NCBI RefSeq assembly: GCF_002993025.1
Contig: NZ_NXGI01000002.1
Span: forward strand, 378,394-442,393
Direction: 5' to 3'
DNA from: Arcobacter cryaerophilus gv. crypticus
GTDB lineage: Bacteria > Campylobacterota > Campylobacteria > Campylobacterales > Arcobacteraceae
Length of the DNA: 64,000 nucleotides
Of this stretch, positions 19,296 through 28,660 are shown one piece after another. Positions within the stretch are counted from its first letter, which is position 1, and every line of letters begins with the position of its first letter. Below the pieces are notes generated by a model. The model was not told the origin of the DNA and searched no databases. It saw only the letters and a program-made list of their open reading frames with translations. Both the position numbers and the translations under genes were made by a program.

Positions 19296-20141
19296 ATGAA
19301 ATTTAATAATTTAACACAAGATGAAAAGTATATAATAGAGCAAAAAGGAACAGAATATCCATTTAGTGGTATTTACAATGATTTTTATGAAGAAGGAATT
19401 TATCTTTGTAAAAAATGTAATGCACCTTTGTATAAAAGTGAAGATAAGTTCAAATCATCTTGTGGATGGCCAAGTTTTGATGATGAAATAGTTGGTGCTA
19501 TTAAAAAAGTTCCAGATACGGATGGAAGAAGAGTTGAAATTATTTGTCAAAAATGTGGTGGACATTTGGGACATATTTTTGAAAAAGAGGGTTTGACTTC
19601 AAAAAATATAAGGCATTGTGTAAACTCTTTATCTTTAAATTTTAAATCACAAAAAGAAAAGTTACAAAAAGCATACTTCGCAGCAGGTTGTTTTTGGGGA
19701 GTAGAATTTTTGTTTCAAAAGCAAATAGGAGTTTTAGAAGTAGTTTCAGGATATATGGGTGGAGATATAGAAAATCCAACATATGAGATGGTTAGTAGTG
19801 GGTTTAGTGGACATTTGGAAGTTATAGAAGTTGTTTTTGATGAAAGTATTGTAAGTTATGAAACTTTAGTGAAACTTTTTTTTGAAATTCACGATTTTAC
19901 TCAAACAAATGGACAAGGTCCAGATATAGGAAGCCAATATTTAAGTGCAATTTTTTATTGTGATGAAAATCAAAAGAGCATCGCACAAAGTTTGATTGAG
20001 AATTTAGAGAAAAAAGCTTACAAAGTTGCTACAACTTTAAAACCTGAAGTTAAATTTTATAAAGCAGAGAGTTATCATCAAAACTATTATAATAAAAGTG
20101 GAAAAACTCCATACTGTCATAGTTATAGAAAAATTTTTTAA
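19296..20141 (+). CDS. msrBA: Peptide methionine sulfoxide reductase MsrB-MsrA fusion
   Basis: Repairs both R- and S-methionine sulfoxide. The 281 residues hold an N-terminal MsrB domain (zinc ligands C38, C41, C84, C87; catalytic C108 in RHCVNSLSLNF) and a C-terminal MsrA domain from about 126 (catalytic C132 in AAGCFWG; ESYHQNYY near the end). No signal peptide is seen, so it acts in the cytoplasm. The order B then A is the reverse of the MsrA-MsrB fusions of Neisseria or Streptococcus. An AAAGGA site precedes the ATG, and a TATAAT box lies about 25 bases upstream. Confidence 0.95.
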   Translation: MKFNNLTQDEKYIIEQKGTEYPFSGIYNDFYEEGIYLCKKCNAPLYKSEDKFKSSCGWPSFDDEIVGAIKKVPDTDGRRVEIICQKCGGHLGHIFEKEGLTSKNIRHCVNSLSLNFKSQKEKLQKAYFAAGCFWGVEFLFQKQIGVLEVVSGYMGGDIENPTYEMVSSGFSGHLEVIEVVFDESIVSYETLVKLFFEIHDFTQTNGQGPDIGSQYLSAIFYCDENQKSIAQSLIENLEKKAYKVATTLKPEVKFYKAESYHQNYYNKSGKTPYCHSYRKIF

Positions 20142-20179
20142 AATATAAAAGAGTTAAATTGTAGAAAAACTATGATAGA

Positions 20180-20207
20180 TTTCAAACTAGAAAAATCTAG
20201 TTTGAAA
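20180..20207. terminator. Bidirectional hairpin between msrBA and a hypothetical gene
   Basis: TTTCAAACTAGA/TCTAGTTTGAAA form a perfect 12-bp stem with an AAAA loop. The right arm covers the stop codon and last codons of the minus-strand gene ending at 20197. Confidence 0.7.
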
Positions 20208-20538
20208 CTCCTAAAATATAATAAATTGGTTTTTTATCAAGTCTTTCAAGTTCTACATTATATTTTTCTGCCCATTTCCAAATAGTATCATGAAACTCTT
20301 CAATTATCTCTTTTGAATCGTTTTCATCACATTTTATTTTAAAAAAATCTGTTTTATTTGACAAACCAACATAGGCATTCATTTTTTTTAAGTGGTCGTT
20401 TAGAGTGATTATCTGTTTTGAAAATTTTTCATAACCTTTTGTTACATCTATAGCTTTTTGAGCTTGTTTTAAAGAAGATTCGTTGTTTGAATAACCAAGT
20501 TGTGATACTATAACTTCAGCTGTTACATCTAGTTTCAT
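20197..20538 (-). CDS. Hypothetical protein, 113 aa
   Basis: Not recognised. The chosen start gives MKLDVTAEVIVSQLGYSNNE and is supported by AAAAGGA just upstream; the open frame extends 12 codons further without a ribosome-binding site. The protein is soluble, mostly helical in appearance, with a Lys/Glu-rich middle and a final PIYYILGVSN strand. It faces the thiamine-binding-type gene across a 72-bp divergent spacer. Confidence 0.7.
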   Translation of the reverse strand: MKLDVTAEVIVSQLGYSNNESSLKQAQKAIDVTKGYEKFSKQIITLNDHLKKMNAYVGLSNKTDFFKIKCDENDSKEIIEEFHDTIWKWAEKYNVELERLDKKPIYYILGVSN

Positions 20539-20610
20539 ATTTATCCTTTTAATGAAATTTGTATATACTAGCAAAAAAAATTTGAAAATATGATTTAAAA
20601 GGTATAAAAA

Positions 20611-20925
20611 ATGTCAGTTTTAATGAGTTTAGCAATGTTTCCAACAGATACAAAGGGAAGTAAAAGCAAAGAAGTATCGCAGATTTTAGAAATTATAAAA
20701 AATAGTGGATTAGATTATCAGCTAACATCTATGAATACAATTGTTGAAGCAAAAACTCTAAAAGAGCTATTGGATTTATTAAATCTTTGTTATTTAAAAC
20801 TCGAAGAATTAGGATGTAATAGAGTATATGCAGTTGCTAATTTTGATATAAGAACAAGTGGTGAAAATAGAATCCAAACAAAGATAAAGTCAGTTGAAAA
20901 CCATATAGGAAAAGTTTCTAAATAG
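20611..20925 (+). CDS. MTH1187-family thiamine-binding protein
   Basis: A 104-residue protein of the MTH1187/YkoF-like (UPF0045) family. The N-terminal strand SVLMSLAMFPTD, the central GLDYQLTSMNTIVEA and the C-terminal VYAVANFDIRTSG with SVENHIGK are the family's signature segments. Relatives form tetramers and bind thiamine or its hydroxymethylpyrimidine half. It starts 38 bases before ppk2 and may share its transcript, although a TATAAT at 20933 suggests ppk2 has its own promoter. Confidence 0.8.
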   Translation: MSVLMSLAMFPTDTKGSKSKEVSQILEIIKNSGLDYQLTSMNTIVEAKTLKELLDLLNLCYLKLEELGCNRVYAVANFDIRTSGENRIQTKIKSVENHIGKVSK

Positions 20926-20963
20926 TTTGTGTATAATTTAATGATAAATAAAAAAGGGGCAAA

Positions 20964-21869
20964 ATGAATTTCGAAAATTTTTATGAAAAAAGTCGTAGAG
21001 CAAATGCAAATATGAGTTTAGATGAGTTCATTGAAAAATTAAAAGAGGCAAATGGTAGTTTTGTAAGTGATTTACACTCAAAATTTATATATAGAACAAA
21101 AGATGATATATTAAAACCTTATCAAGTAGAGCTTATAAAGCTTCAATCGCATCTTGAAAAACATAATGAAAAGATGATTATACTTATGGAAGGAAGGGAT
21201 GCTTCTGGAAAAGGTGGGGCTATTAGAAGAATCACTAGATATATGAATGAAAAGCATTATAGAGTGGTTGCACTTGGAAAACCTTCAGATGTTCAAAAAA
21301 CACAATGGTATTTTCAAAGATATGTAGAGCAATTTCCAAAAGGTGGAGAGCTAGTTATATTTGATAGAAGTTGGTACAATCGTGCTATGGTTGAGCCTGT
21401 TTTTGAATTTTGTACACAAAAAGAGTATGATGTTTTTATGAGAAGTGTTCAAAGATTTGAAGAGGATTTAATCGATCATGGATTTCATTTTCTAAAAATT
21501 TATCTATCTGTATCAAAAGAAGAACAAGCAAGAAGATTTGAAGAGAGAGAAGAAAATCCTTTAAAACAGTGGAAACTAAGTGAAATTGATTTACAAATGC
21601 AAAGTAGATGGGAAGAGTTCACTCAAAAAAAATACGATATGTTAAAGTACACAAATACTCCAAAATCACCTTGGACAATTATAAGAAGTGATAGTAAATT
21701 TCTTGCAAGACTTAATTCTATAAAAGTTATTTTAAACTCAATTCCTTATGAAGGTCGAGATGAAAGATTGGATTTTTCAGTTGATAGTGATGTTGTGATT
21801 ACTGCTGAAAAAGAGCTTGAAATTATGGATTACAAGAGAAATTCAGGAATTACTCAAGGCTTAATCTAA
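20964..21869 (+). CDS. ppk2: Polyphosphate kinase 2
   Basis: Transfers phosphate between polyphosphate and nucleoside diphosphates. The 301 residues show Walker A (EGRDASGKGGAI near 77-88), the Walker B-like FDRSWYNRA, and the lid segment RFEEREENPLKQWKLSEIDLQ, which is typical of the one-domain PPK2 group. GGGG-type ribosome-binding sequence precedes the ATG. The 3' end overlaps the convergent M15 peptidase gene by 9 bp. Confidence 0.93.
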   Translation: MNFENFYEKSRRANANMSLDEFIEKLKEANGSFVSDLHSKFIYRTKDDILKPYQVELIKLQSHLEKHNEKMIILMEGRDASGKGGAIRRITRYMNEKHYRVVALGKPSDVQKTQWYFQRYVEQFPKGGELVIFDRSWYNRAMVEPVFEFCTQKEYDVFMRSVQRFEEDLIDHGFHFLKIYLSVSKEEQARRFEEREENPLKQWKLSEIDLQMQSRWEEFTQKKYDMLKYTNTPKSPWTIIRSDSKFLARLNSIKVILNSIPYEGRDERLDFSVDSDVVITAEKELEIMDYKRNSGITQGLI

Positions 21870-22613
21870 AAGTAATTCTGGTCTATATTCAAAGTGCATG
21901 GTATCATAGTGATACCATCGCCCTCCCCAAATAAAACCATATTTCTCAAATATTTTTACAATTTCAAGAGGAATTTGGTTTTTATACTCAAGATTTTTTC
22001 CATTTTTTTCCCAAAGCCAATAGTTTGAATACTCTTTATTTAAATCAATAGCTATTGCGAAACTATGAGTGCTAAGCCTATTTGTACCACTAATTTTTCT
22101 AAAATTATAAACTCCATCTGGATTTATTATATATTTTTTAAACTCTTTTGGTAAATTTTCTAGTTCACTACTTATCTTTTCTAGTTTTTTATCTATACCA
22201 TTTATTTTTGTAACCCATAAAGTTTTATTTTGGCTTTTTTCTAACCATTTGATTTTTACAAGATTTTTTTCTATCTCTTGTCTATTTTTACCATATATTT
22301 TTTTGAAAAACTCTTCATTTCTAAATCTTCCAGCATCTTCATTTTTTGATGGAATATAGTTTTTATTTTCATCTATTTTTACATATTTCATACTCATTTG
22401 ATTTTCTAAAGAGCTATTTTGAATAATCTCTTCATAGCTTAAATCTTTATTATTTGTAGAAAATTGTAGTTTTGAGCCATCTTTAAAATAGATAAAATTA
22501 TCTTCATATTTTTCTAAAAAAAGTGGATAAGCAAGAATTAACCTCTTTGCAATATTTTCATTTGCAAAGAGGTTTAAAGATAGTAAAAGTAGAAATAAAA
22601 CTCTATTTCGCAT
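21861..22613 (-). CDS. M15-family D-alanyl-D-alanine carboxypeptidase-like protein
   Basis: Secreted peptidoglycan carboxypeptidase by family. The 250 residues have a signal peptide ([19 protein letters not shown]) and a C-terminal VanY/M15 zinc domain: [12 protein letters not shown] supplies His and Asp ligands, and [10 protein letters not shown] supplies the final His. The N-terminal 100 residues are variable. It overlaps aroC by 11 bp and is thus the last gene of the rnc-aroC unit. Confidence 0.85.
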   Translation of the reverse strand: MRNRVLFLLLLSLNLFANENIAKRLILAYPLFLEKYEDNFIYFKDGSKLQFSTNNKDLSYEEIIQNSSLENQMSMKYVKIDENKNYIPSKNEDAGRFRNEEFFKKIYGKNRQEIEKNLVKIKWLEKSQNKTLWVTKINGIDKKLEKISSELENLPKEFKKYIINPDGVYNFRKISGTNRLSTHSFAIAIDLNKEYSNYWLWEKNGKNLEYKNQIPLEIVKIFEKYGFIWGGRWYHYDTMHFEYRPELLLD

Positions 22614-23679
22614 AAACTTTTTTGATATTTTCTACTTTTGATGACATATTTAACAAAAGCATATCTGCAAGTACTAAAGCCATCATAGATTCAGCAACAA
22701 CACTTCCTCTTATAGCAACACAAGGGTCATGTCTTCCTTTTAGTTTACAAACAACTTCATCTCCAAAGCTATCAATAGTATCTTGCTCAATAAAAATAGA
22801 TGGAGTTGCTTTGAAATATACTTTTACATTTATATCATCACCATTTGAGATTCCTCCCAAAATTCCACCACTATGATTTGTTTTAAATCCGCTTTTTCTT
22901 ATTTGGTCGTTGTTATCAAATCCCAAAACTTTTGAAGCTAAAATTCCATCACCAATTTCTACAGCTTTAACAGCATTTATGCTCATCATTGCATTTGCAA
23001 TTTGAGCATCTAATTTATGATAAATTGGCTCTCCCAAACCTATTGGAGTATTTTTTACATTTATAATTGCAACTCCACCAACACTATTGTGAGAGTTTTT
23101 TGCATCTAAAATAGCATTTTTTTGAGCATCTTCTACACTTTTATCTAAAGCAAAAATTTCTGAATTTCTAGCATTTTCAAAATCAAAACTTTTTGCTTCA
23201 ACTCCATTTATCTCACAAATTCCACTTCTTATATCAATATTTAGCTCATTTAAAAGAAGTTTTGCAATAGCTCCAGCTGCAACTCTTGCTGCTGTTTCTC
23301 TAGCACTACTTCTTCCTCCACCTCTATAATCTCTTATTCCATATTTATTAAAATATGTAAAATCAGCATGACCTGGTCTGAATAAATCTTTTATATTTGA
23401 GTAATCACTTGATTTTTGATTTTCATTAAAAATAATCATAGCAATACTTGTTCCTGTTGAATAACCTTCAAAAACACCACTTAAAATCTCAACAACATCG
23501 CCTTCATTTCTCTTTGTTGCGAACTCATTTTGTCCAGGTTTTCTTCTGTTCATTTCTGATTGAATAAACTCTTCATCAATTTTTATTCCAGCTGGAACAC
23601 CATCAACTATACATCCTAGAGCTTTTCCATGTGATTCACCAAATGTTGTAAATCTAAATCTATGTCCAAAACTATTCAA
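22603..23679 (-). CDS. aroC: Chorismate synthase
   Basis: Last enzyme of the shikimate pathway, converting EPSP to chorismate with reduced FMN. The 358-residue chain starts with the conserved [15 protein letters not shown] and contains [14 protein letters not shown] and [13 protein letters not shown] in the active site, plus [10 protein letters not shown] and RHDPCVAIR near the C-terminus. It overlaps rnc by 4 bp and the M15 gene by 11 bp, so the three are translationally linked. Confidence 0.97.
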   Translation of the reverse strand: MNSFGHRFRFTTFGESHGKALGCIVDGVPAGIKIDEEFIQSEMNRRKPGQNEFATKRNEGDVVEILSGVFEGYSTGTSIAMIIFNENQKSSDYSNIKDLFRPGHADFTYFNKYGIRDYRGGGRSSARETAARVAAGAIAKLLLNELNIDIRSGICEINGVEAKSFDFENARNSEIFALDKSVEDAQKNAILDAKNSHNSVGGVAIINVKNTPIGLGEPIYHKLDAQIANAMMSINAVKAVEIGDGILASKVLGFDNNDQIRKSGFKTNHSGGILGGISNGDDINVKVYFKATPSIFIEQDTIDSFGDEVVCKLKGRHDPCVAIRGSVVAESMMALVLADMLLLNMSSKVENIKKVYAK

Positions 23680-24356
23680 TTTTCTTCCTCACTTAGTTTA
23701 GCAATAGCAATTTTTGCAGCAGCTTGTTGTGCTAATTTTTTACTTTTACCACTTGCACTTCCGTAATTAATACCATCAATCCAAATAGATACTTCAAACT
23801 CTTTTTTGTGGTCAGGTCCATATGAACCTTCAACAACATATTCAGGAATTGATGCAAATTTTGCTTGAGTTATCTCTTGCAGAGCTGTTTTGTAGTCACT
23901 AAATAGTACATCAAGATTTATTTTATCATAACAATTTTCAAGCAGATTTAAAATAATCGGCTTTAGTCTTTCTAATCCACTTTCAAGATATATTGCACCC
24001 ATTATTGCTTCAAATGCATCTGAAAGTATAGAAGATTTCGTTCTTCCTTTGTTTCTCTCTTCGGCATTTGATATAAATATATAATCTCCTAAACTTATCT
24101 CATTTGCTAATTTTGTAAATCCATTTTCATTTACCAAACTAGCTCTAATTTTAGAAAGCTCTCCCTCATTTGAAGTTGGAAAGTTTGTATATAAATACTC
24201 TCCTACAATCAAGTTTAAAACAGCATCACCTAGAAACTCTAGTCTTTCATTGTTGTATGGTTTTTTGAAACTTTTATGAGTAAGTGCTTCGATTATCAGA
24301 TTTTTATTTTTAAACTGATAATCCAAACACTTTTCAAGATTTGAATAATCACTCAA
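23676..24356 (-). CDS. rnc: Ribonuclease III
   Basis: Cleaves double-stranded RNA in rRNA and mRNA processing. The 226 residues hold the catalytic domain with the signature [15 protein letters not shown] near 36-50 and the second acidic site [15 protein letters not shown] near 111-125, then a dsRNA-binding domain from about 155 ([11 protein letters not shown] ... [15 protein letters not shown]). A 52-bp AT-rich spacer separates it from the TPR gene. In C. jejuni an rnhA gene fills this position; here it is absent. Confidence 0.97.
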   Translation of the reverse strand: MSDYSNLEKCLDYQFKNKNLIIEALTHKSFKKPYNNERLEFLGDAVLNLIVGEYLYTNFPTSNEGELSKIRASLVNENGFTKLANEISLGDYIFISNAEERNKGRTKSSILSDAFEAIMGAIYLESGLERLKPIILNLLENCYDKINLDVLFSDYKTALQEITQAKFASIPEYVVEGSYGPDHKKEFEVSIWIDGINYGSASGKSKKLAQQAAAKIAIAKLSEEEN

Positions 24357-24408
24357 TTTTTATCCTTTATTTTAAAATTATAAAATTATAACACAAATAT
24401 ATTTTATT

Positions 24409-25458
24409 TTATTGCAGTGATTGATTTGAAAGCTCATAAGCTTTTGTCAAATGATGCTTTACTTCCAAAGTTAAAATAGAGTGACAATTTGGACATCTAG
24501 CTTCATAAAAAGGGTTTGGGTGCTTACAAGAGTTACAAATAAATTCAAAAGTTAAATTTGTTTTTATATCTTTTTGATATTTATTTATTAGTATTAAAAT
24601 ATTCAAATCAAAATCGCTACTAGTTGAAACACTATTTATATAATCTTTTGCACTATAAAGTTCATTTAAAAACTGATTATTTTTTATTTTATCAAAATCA
24701 ATATCCTCTTTTTTTTGATACCATAAAATATCAATTAATTTTTCACACTCAAACATATCTATATTTGAGAATAAAAAATCCTTATTGAATTGAATTAAAA
24801 AAGTTGCAAAAATTCTTTGAATAATTTTATTTTCTTTAAAAATTTCAAATAAAAGTTCAGTTCTTTTTTCATAAGATAAAATTGGATCATTTAATATAAT
24901 TAAAGTATCAAAATATATTTTTTCTACACTAACATCAACATTTAATTCTTCTAAAGCTTGAGCAATCTCTTTTGATTTTTTAAAATTTTTTAGTTTTTCA
25001 TTTACTAGTAAAAGACTTTGTAAGGCATTTTTATTTCTAGGAGAAAATTTTAGAATTCTTAAAAATATCTCATTTGATCTTTGTAAAAAACCGCCTTTAA
25101 AATATGTATTTCCAAGAAGTTCAAGAAGCTCTTCTTTTTTAACTCTATCTTTTACATGTTCTAAAAGTGCTAAATATACACTTATCGCTTTATTGTTATC
25201 ACCTTTGTGTAAAAAAGTAGATGCTAAAAGTAAAATTGAGTCAAATGGTAGATTATAAGTTTTGTAAAGGTTTATATAGTCATTCTCTTTTAAATTTCCT
25301 AATTCAAATCTACGAGATAGTTTTCTATAATCTTTTCTTGCAGATTTTTCTTTGTAAATACCATATGAGTATGTAAAAAAAGATATTAAAAAAATCATAA
25401 AAACTAATAAAAGTATTCCAATAATAGGGTCTCTATACTCTAAAACTAAATTATCCAA
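24409..25458 (-). CDS. Membrane-anchored TPR protein with C-terminal zinc knuckle (LapB-like layout)
   Basis: The 349 residues have one N-terminal membrane helix (about 12-32), a cytoplasmic string of helical TPR-like repeats from about 50 to 290, and a C-terminal rubredoxin-like metal site C308-C311-C322-C325 (CNSCKHPNP...CPNC). This order matches E. coli LapB (YciM), which controls LPS synthesis, but sequence similarity cannot be judged here. Position between dnaG and rnc is conserved in Campylobacter, where the gene is uncharacterised. No ribosome-binding site is obvious. Confidence 0.75.
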   Translation of the reverse strand: MDNLVLEYRDPIIGILLLVFMIFLISFFTYSYGIYKEKSARKDYRKLSRRFELGNLKENDYINLYKTYNLPFDSILLLASTFLHKGDNNKAISVYLALLEHVKDRVKKEELLELLGNTYFKGGFLQRSNEIFLRILKFSPRNKNALQSLLLVNEKLKNFKKSKEIAQALEELNVDVSVEKIYFDTLIILNDPILSYEKRTELLFEIFKENKIIQRIFATFLIQFNKDFLFSNIDMFECEKLIDILWYQKKEDIDFDKIKNNQFLNELYSAKDYINSVSTSSDFDLNILILINKYQKDIKTNLTFEFICNSCKHPNPFYEARCPNCHSILTLEVKHHLTKAYELSNQSLQ

Positions 25459-25526
25459 TTACATAACCTTTTTTAAATAATAAAGTCACACTTTAACATA
25501 AAAGTACATATAAAAAAATAAAAGTG

Positions 25527-25532
25527 TATAAT
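25527..25532 (+). promoter_or_regulatory. -10 box of dnaG, six bases before the start codon
   Basis: TATAAT is followed by CCCAAA and then ATG at 25539. The expected transcription start falls at or next to the A of the ATG, and no ribosome-binding site is present. Confidence 0.55.
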
Positions 25533-25538
25533 CCCAAA

Positions 25539-27173
25539 ATGATAAGAAAAGAGTCTATAGAGAGTTTAAAAAATTACCTTGATATTGTTGATGTTATTTC
25601 GCAGTTTTTGGAATTAAAAAAATCTGGTGCAAATTTTAAAGCTTGTTGTCCTTTTCATGGAGAAGAGACACCATCTTTTGTTGTTAGTCCTTCAAAGCAA
25701 ATATATCACTGTTTTGGTTGCGGAGTTGGTGGAGATAGCATCAAATTTTTGATGGAATATGAGAAACTTTCATATCCTGAAACTATTGAAAAATTAGCTT
25801 CAATGTATAACTATACTTTGGAATATGATACAAGTATTGTAAAAAAAACTGATAATAAAGTTCTTGAAGATATAAATGCTTTTTATCAAAAACAGTTTTT
25901 TTTGGATGAAAATATACAAAACTATATAAAAGATAGAGGAGTTTTTCAGCTTTCAATAGAAAAATTTGAAGTAGGTTATGCAAGTAGTTCAAATAGCACA
26001 ATAGATTTTTTGAAATCAAATCATTATAACTTAAATGACGCAATAGAGCAGGGTGTTATTAGCCAAGGAGAAAATGGGCTATATGCAAGATTTATTGATA
26101 GATTGATATTTCCAATTTACTCAATAAATGGAAAACTTGTTGGTTTTGGAGGAAGAACTCTTACAAATCATGGAGCAAAATATGTAAACTCTCCACAAAC
26201 TCCTCTTTTTAATAAATCTAAACTTTTGTATGGCTATCACTTAGCAAAAGAAAAGATATATAAAACAAAAGAGATTATAGTTTGTGAGGGTTATTTGGAT
26301 GTGATAATGCTTCATCAAGCTGGATTTAATAGTGCAGTTGCAACTTTGGGAACAGCACTTACAAAAGAGCATTTACCACTTTTAAGAAGAGGAGAGCCTA
26401 GAGTTCTTTTATCTTATGATGGAGATAAAGCTGGTCAAAATGCTGCTTTTAAGGCTTCCGTTATGCTTAGTCAAAATGGTTTTGATGGAGGAGTTGTTAT
26501 TTTTGAAAATGGAGCTGATCCAGCTGATATGGTAAAAGATAGAAAAATTCAAGAGCTAGAAGAGCTTTTTTCAAATCCAACTCCTTTTGCAAATTTTGCA
26601 ATTAGTTATATTGTTTCAAGTTACAATATAAGTAATCCTGTTGAAAAACAAAAGGCATTAAGTGAAGCAAATGAGTATTTAAATAGTTTAAGCCAACTTT
26701 ACCAAGAAGAGTATAAAAGATTTTTAGCTCAAAAATTAAATATAAAAGAGAGTTTGATAAAAACATCAAATACTATACACAGAAAAAATAGTATTGAGCT
26801 TTCAAAAGTTGATATTGCAGAGCTTTGTATTATAAAATCAATACTTGATGAGCCCAGAAGATTAGATATAGTTTTAGATAAAATAGATAAATCAATGTTT
26901 GAGCATCATCAAGAAGAGTTTGAAGAGTTGCTAAATGATATAAATAGTAGCTCTTTAAATAAAATTATATTAAATGATAAGCTAGAAAGCTATGATGAGG
27001 TACGATTAAATAGGGAATTATTGGTTCTTTTACACAAGTTTTATTCGAATAAACTTTTAACACTATCTTATGACACTAGTATGAATTTTAAAGAGAAAGT
27101 AAACCAAATAAGAAAAGTAAAGGATAATTTATATCAATTAAAACAAGGAAAACTTGTAAGCTATAATTTATGA
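25539..27173 (+). CDS. dnaG: DNA primase
   Basis: Makes RNA primers at the replication fork. From the ATG at 25539 the protein has 544 residues: a CHC2 zinc domain (CPFHGEETPSFVVSPSK ... YHCFGCGVGGD), a TOPRIM core (VCEGYLDVIMLHQAG and LLSYDGDKAGQNAA), and a short C-terminal helicase-binding region. A GTG at 25524 would add five residues but overlaps the -10 box, so ATG is preferred. It is divergent from the TPR gene. Confidence 0.95.
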   Translation: MIRKESIESLKNYLDIVDVISQFLELKKSGANFKACCPFHGEETPSFVVSPSKQIYHCFGCGVGGDSIKFLMEYEKLSYPETIEKLASMYNYTLEYDTSIVKKTDNKVLEDINAFYQKQFFLDENIQNYIKDRGVFQLSIEKFEVGYASSSNSTIDFLKSNHYNLNDAIEQGVISQGENGLYARFIDRLIFPIYSINGKLVGFGGRTLTNHGAKYVNSPQTPLFNKSKLLYGYHLAKEKIYKTKEIIVCEGYLDVIMLHQAGFNSAVATLGTALTKEHLPLLRRGEPRVLLSYDGDKAGQNAAFKASVMLSQNGFDGGVVIFENGADPADMVKDRKIQELEELFSNPTPFANFAISYIVSSYNISNPVEKQKALSEANEYLNSLSQLYQEEYKRFLAQKLNIKESLIKTSNTIHRKNSIELSKVDIAELCIIKSILDEPRRLDIVLDKIDKSMFEHHQEEFEELLNDINSSSLNKIILNDKLESYDEVRLNRELLVLLHKFYSNKLLTLSYDTSMNFKEKVNQIRKVKDNLYQLKQGKLVSYNL

Positions 27174-27252
27174 TTTAAAATATTTTTAATGCTAAATAAA
27201 AATAGTTAAAAAATTAAATCATTATATATTTATTTTTAGGGGAGATTAAAAA

Positions 27253-27414
27253 TTGTCAATATTTCAAAAAAGTGTTTTAAAAACTTTCAAACAAGATGAA
27301 AAACTAGTAGCTCTAAGATGGGCTTCTTTTCAAAACTACAAAACAAAAATCGAAGCTATAAAAGATTTTAAAGAAGAAGAGTATCAAGATGATAATATTC
27401 TTCTTGTATATTAA
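27253..27414 (+). pseudogene. N-terminal remnant of a type IIG/Eco57I-like restriction-modification gene
   Basis: A TTG start with GGGGAGA 8 bases upstream opens a 53-codon frame: MSIFQKSVLKTFKQ ... ALRWASFQNY ... IKDFKEEEYQDDN. This looks like the first ~45 residues of large single-chain restriction-methyltransferases, which continue past EEEYQ into a catalytic region. Here the frame runs into VY and a stop. Downstream sequence shows no methylase motifs, so most of the gene is gone. The start signal is still intact. Family assignment rests on pattern memory only. The whole 300-bp space after dnaG (27174-27472) holds nothing else. Confidence 0.5.
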
Positions 27415-27472
27415 TCCCATAAAATAGTGATTTTGGAGAGTATATTTTTAGAGTTATATACTTTTTTGTATA

Positions 27473-28021
27473 CTAAAAAGTGTATTTTCTCATGAACTCT
27501 TCTATATCCTTTTTATTAAAAAGAACTTTTGCATTATCTTCTATCTGAAAGTATTTCAACATTTTTTTTGTTCTTAGGTCTAATAATTTATCTTTTTTAA
27601 TTTGATATATCAAAGAAACTTCTTCTGATGTAAGATATTTTTTTTCCTTTATTAGATTAATTCTTTCAATTTGTTCAAAAGTATTTTTTTCACTATCTAA
27701 AACTACATAATTATTTTTGATTAATATTTTAAGTTTTATAATATAATCTTGTGTTATGAATTTTGCTAATTCTAAAATATTTTCGTTATGATCTTCAGAT
27801 GAAAAATCATCTCTATATTCTTCACTAATATTTTCAAAAATAACACTATCAGCAAGATCAGCAAAAAAAGTATAATCTTCATTTTCATATGATTCTTGAA
27901 TTTTGTCTATTTCATTGGTTATAGTATCAAGTGAAAAAAACTTAACTTTCTCTATTTTATTATTAAGTTCTTTTTCAGCATATTTTTTTAATTTCGTAAG
28001 TTCTTTCTTTTTTAATAACAT
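27473..28021 (-). CDS. Hypothetical protein with excisionase-like C-terminal DNA-binding domain
   Basis: The 182 residues split into a charged helical N-terminal part (LKKYAEKELNNKIEKVKFF), an acidic middle, and a C-terminal segment from about 128 that reads like an excisionase/MerR-type winged helix: KYLTSEEVSLIYQIKKDKLL, then LRTKKMLKYF, then VLFNKKDIEEFM. Such domains end many phage and island regulators. The N-terminal function is unknown. A GGATC-type site precedes the ATG. It follows the gene at 28095 on the same strand with a 73-bp gap. Its context beside mobile-element remnants suggests horizontal origin. Confidence 0.65.
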   Translation of the reverse strand: MLLKKKELTKLKKYAEKELNNKIEKVKFFSLDTITNEIDKIQESYENEDYTFFADLADSVIFENISEEYRDDFSSEDHNENILELAKFITQDYIIKLKILIKNNYVVLDSEKNTFEQIERINLIKEKKYLTSEEVSLIYQIKKDKLLDLRTKKMLKYFQIEDNAKVLFNKKDIEEFMRKYTF

Positions 28022-28094
28022 CGTGATCCATTACCATTCATTTAGGATAGTATATCTAAAAATCATTGTAATAAAAATGGTGAATAACAAATAA

Positions 28095-28583
28095 TTATTT
28101 ACTAAAATTAAATATATCCATAATTAATTTTTTATTTGTTATGGAGATATCTTTCTCTTCTTTTATTTTAGATATTGGACCTAAAATATCTTTTATAGCA
28201 TTTATTTTTGTAATTGAATTCATTCTGTATTCTCTATCTGTTATTGTTATAATTGGATACATATTGTTAGATTTTCTGCCAGTTATAATTCCACTTAATA
28301 ATAAAACTCTAATAACATCTTCTCTTATTCTTGAAAAAGCTTTTTCTGATAAGTCATAATTACATTTTTTTATTGTTTCATTAATATAATCTACATGAAT
28401 AGTTGTTTTATTTTCAAATAAAATTTTATCTAATAATTTACAAAAGACTTCATACCTTTCATGTTTAGAAAATCCACTTTCTTTATAAACAGCATAAGAA
28501 GCATTTTCTTTGTAGTTGTTAATTAATCTATTTAAACCATCAATTATATATTCTTCTAATGAAATTAAATAATCATGATACAT
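28095..28583 (-). CDS. Hypothetical protein, 162 aa, in accessory region
   Basis: Not recognised. The chain has an all-helical N-terminal half (YLISLEEYIIDGLNRLINNY) and a C-terminal half that may be a winged helix (AFSRIREDVIRVLLLSG followed by a strand YPIITITD). No membrane segment is present. No ribosome-binding site precedes the ATG, and the frame stays open upstream across the IS-end-like sequence at 28595-28614, so the natural 5' end may have been lost to an insertion. It probably forms a unit with the gene ending at 27473. Confidence 0.6.
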   Translation of the reverse strand: MYHDYLISLEEYIIDGLNRLINNYKENASYAVYKESGFSKHERYEVFCKLLDKILFENKTTIHVDYINETIKKCNYDLSEKAFSRIREDVIRVLLLSGIITGRKSNNMYPIITITDREYRMNSITKINAIKDILGPISKIKEEKDISITNKKLIMDIFNFSK

Positions 28584-28594
28584 ATTGTTTGGAA

Positions 28595-28614
28595 TGACCC
28601 CGAAAATATAGACA
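28595..28614. repeat. Possible IS3-type insertion-sequence terminus
   Basis: The 20 bases TGACCCCGAAAATATAGACA resemble the ends of IS3-family elements, which often read TGxxCCCC...AGACA. No matching partner end or transposase of that family is visible in the window. This is a weak, memory-based call. Confidence 0.3.
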
Positions 28615-28660
28615 CAAATTAATTCAGTTAATTAAAATAACAATTTAGAGAAAATTGTAA

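Noticed and set aside
25524..25538. GTG start for DNA primase five codons upstream
   Set aside because: The GTG lies directly against the -10 box and would be outside the predicted transcript.
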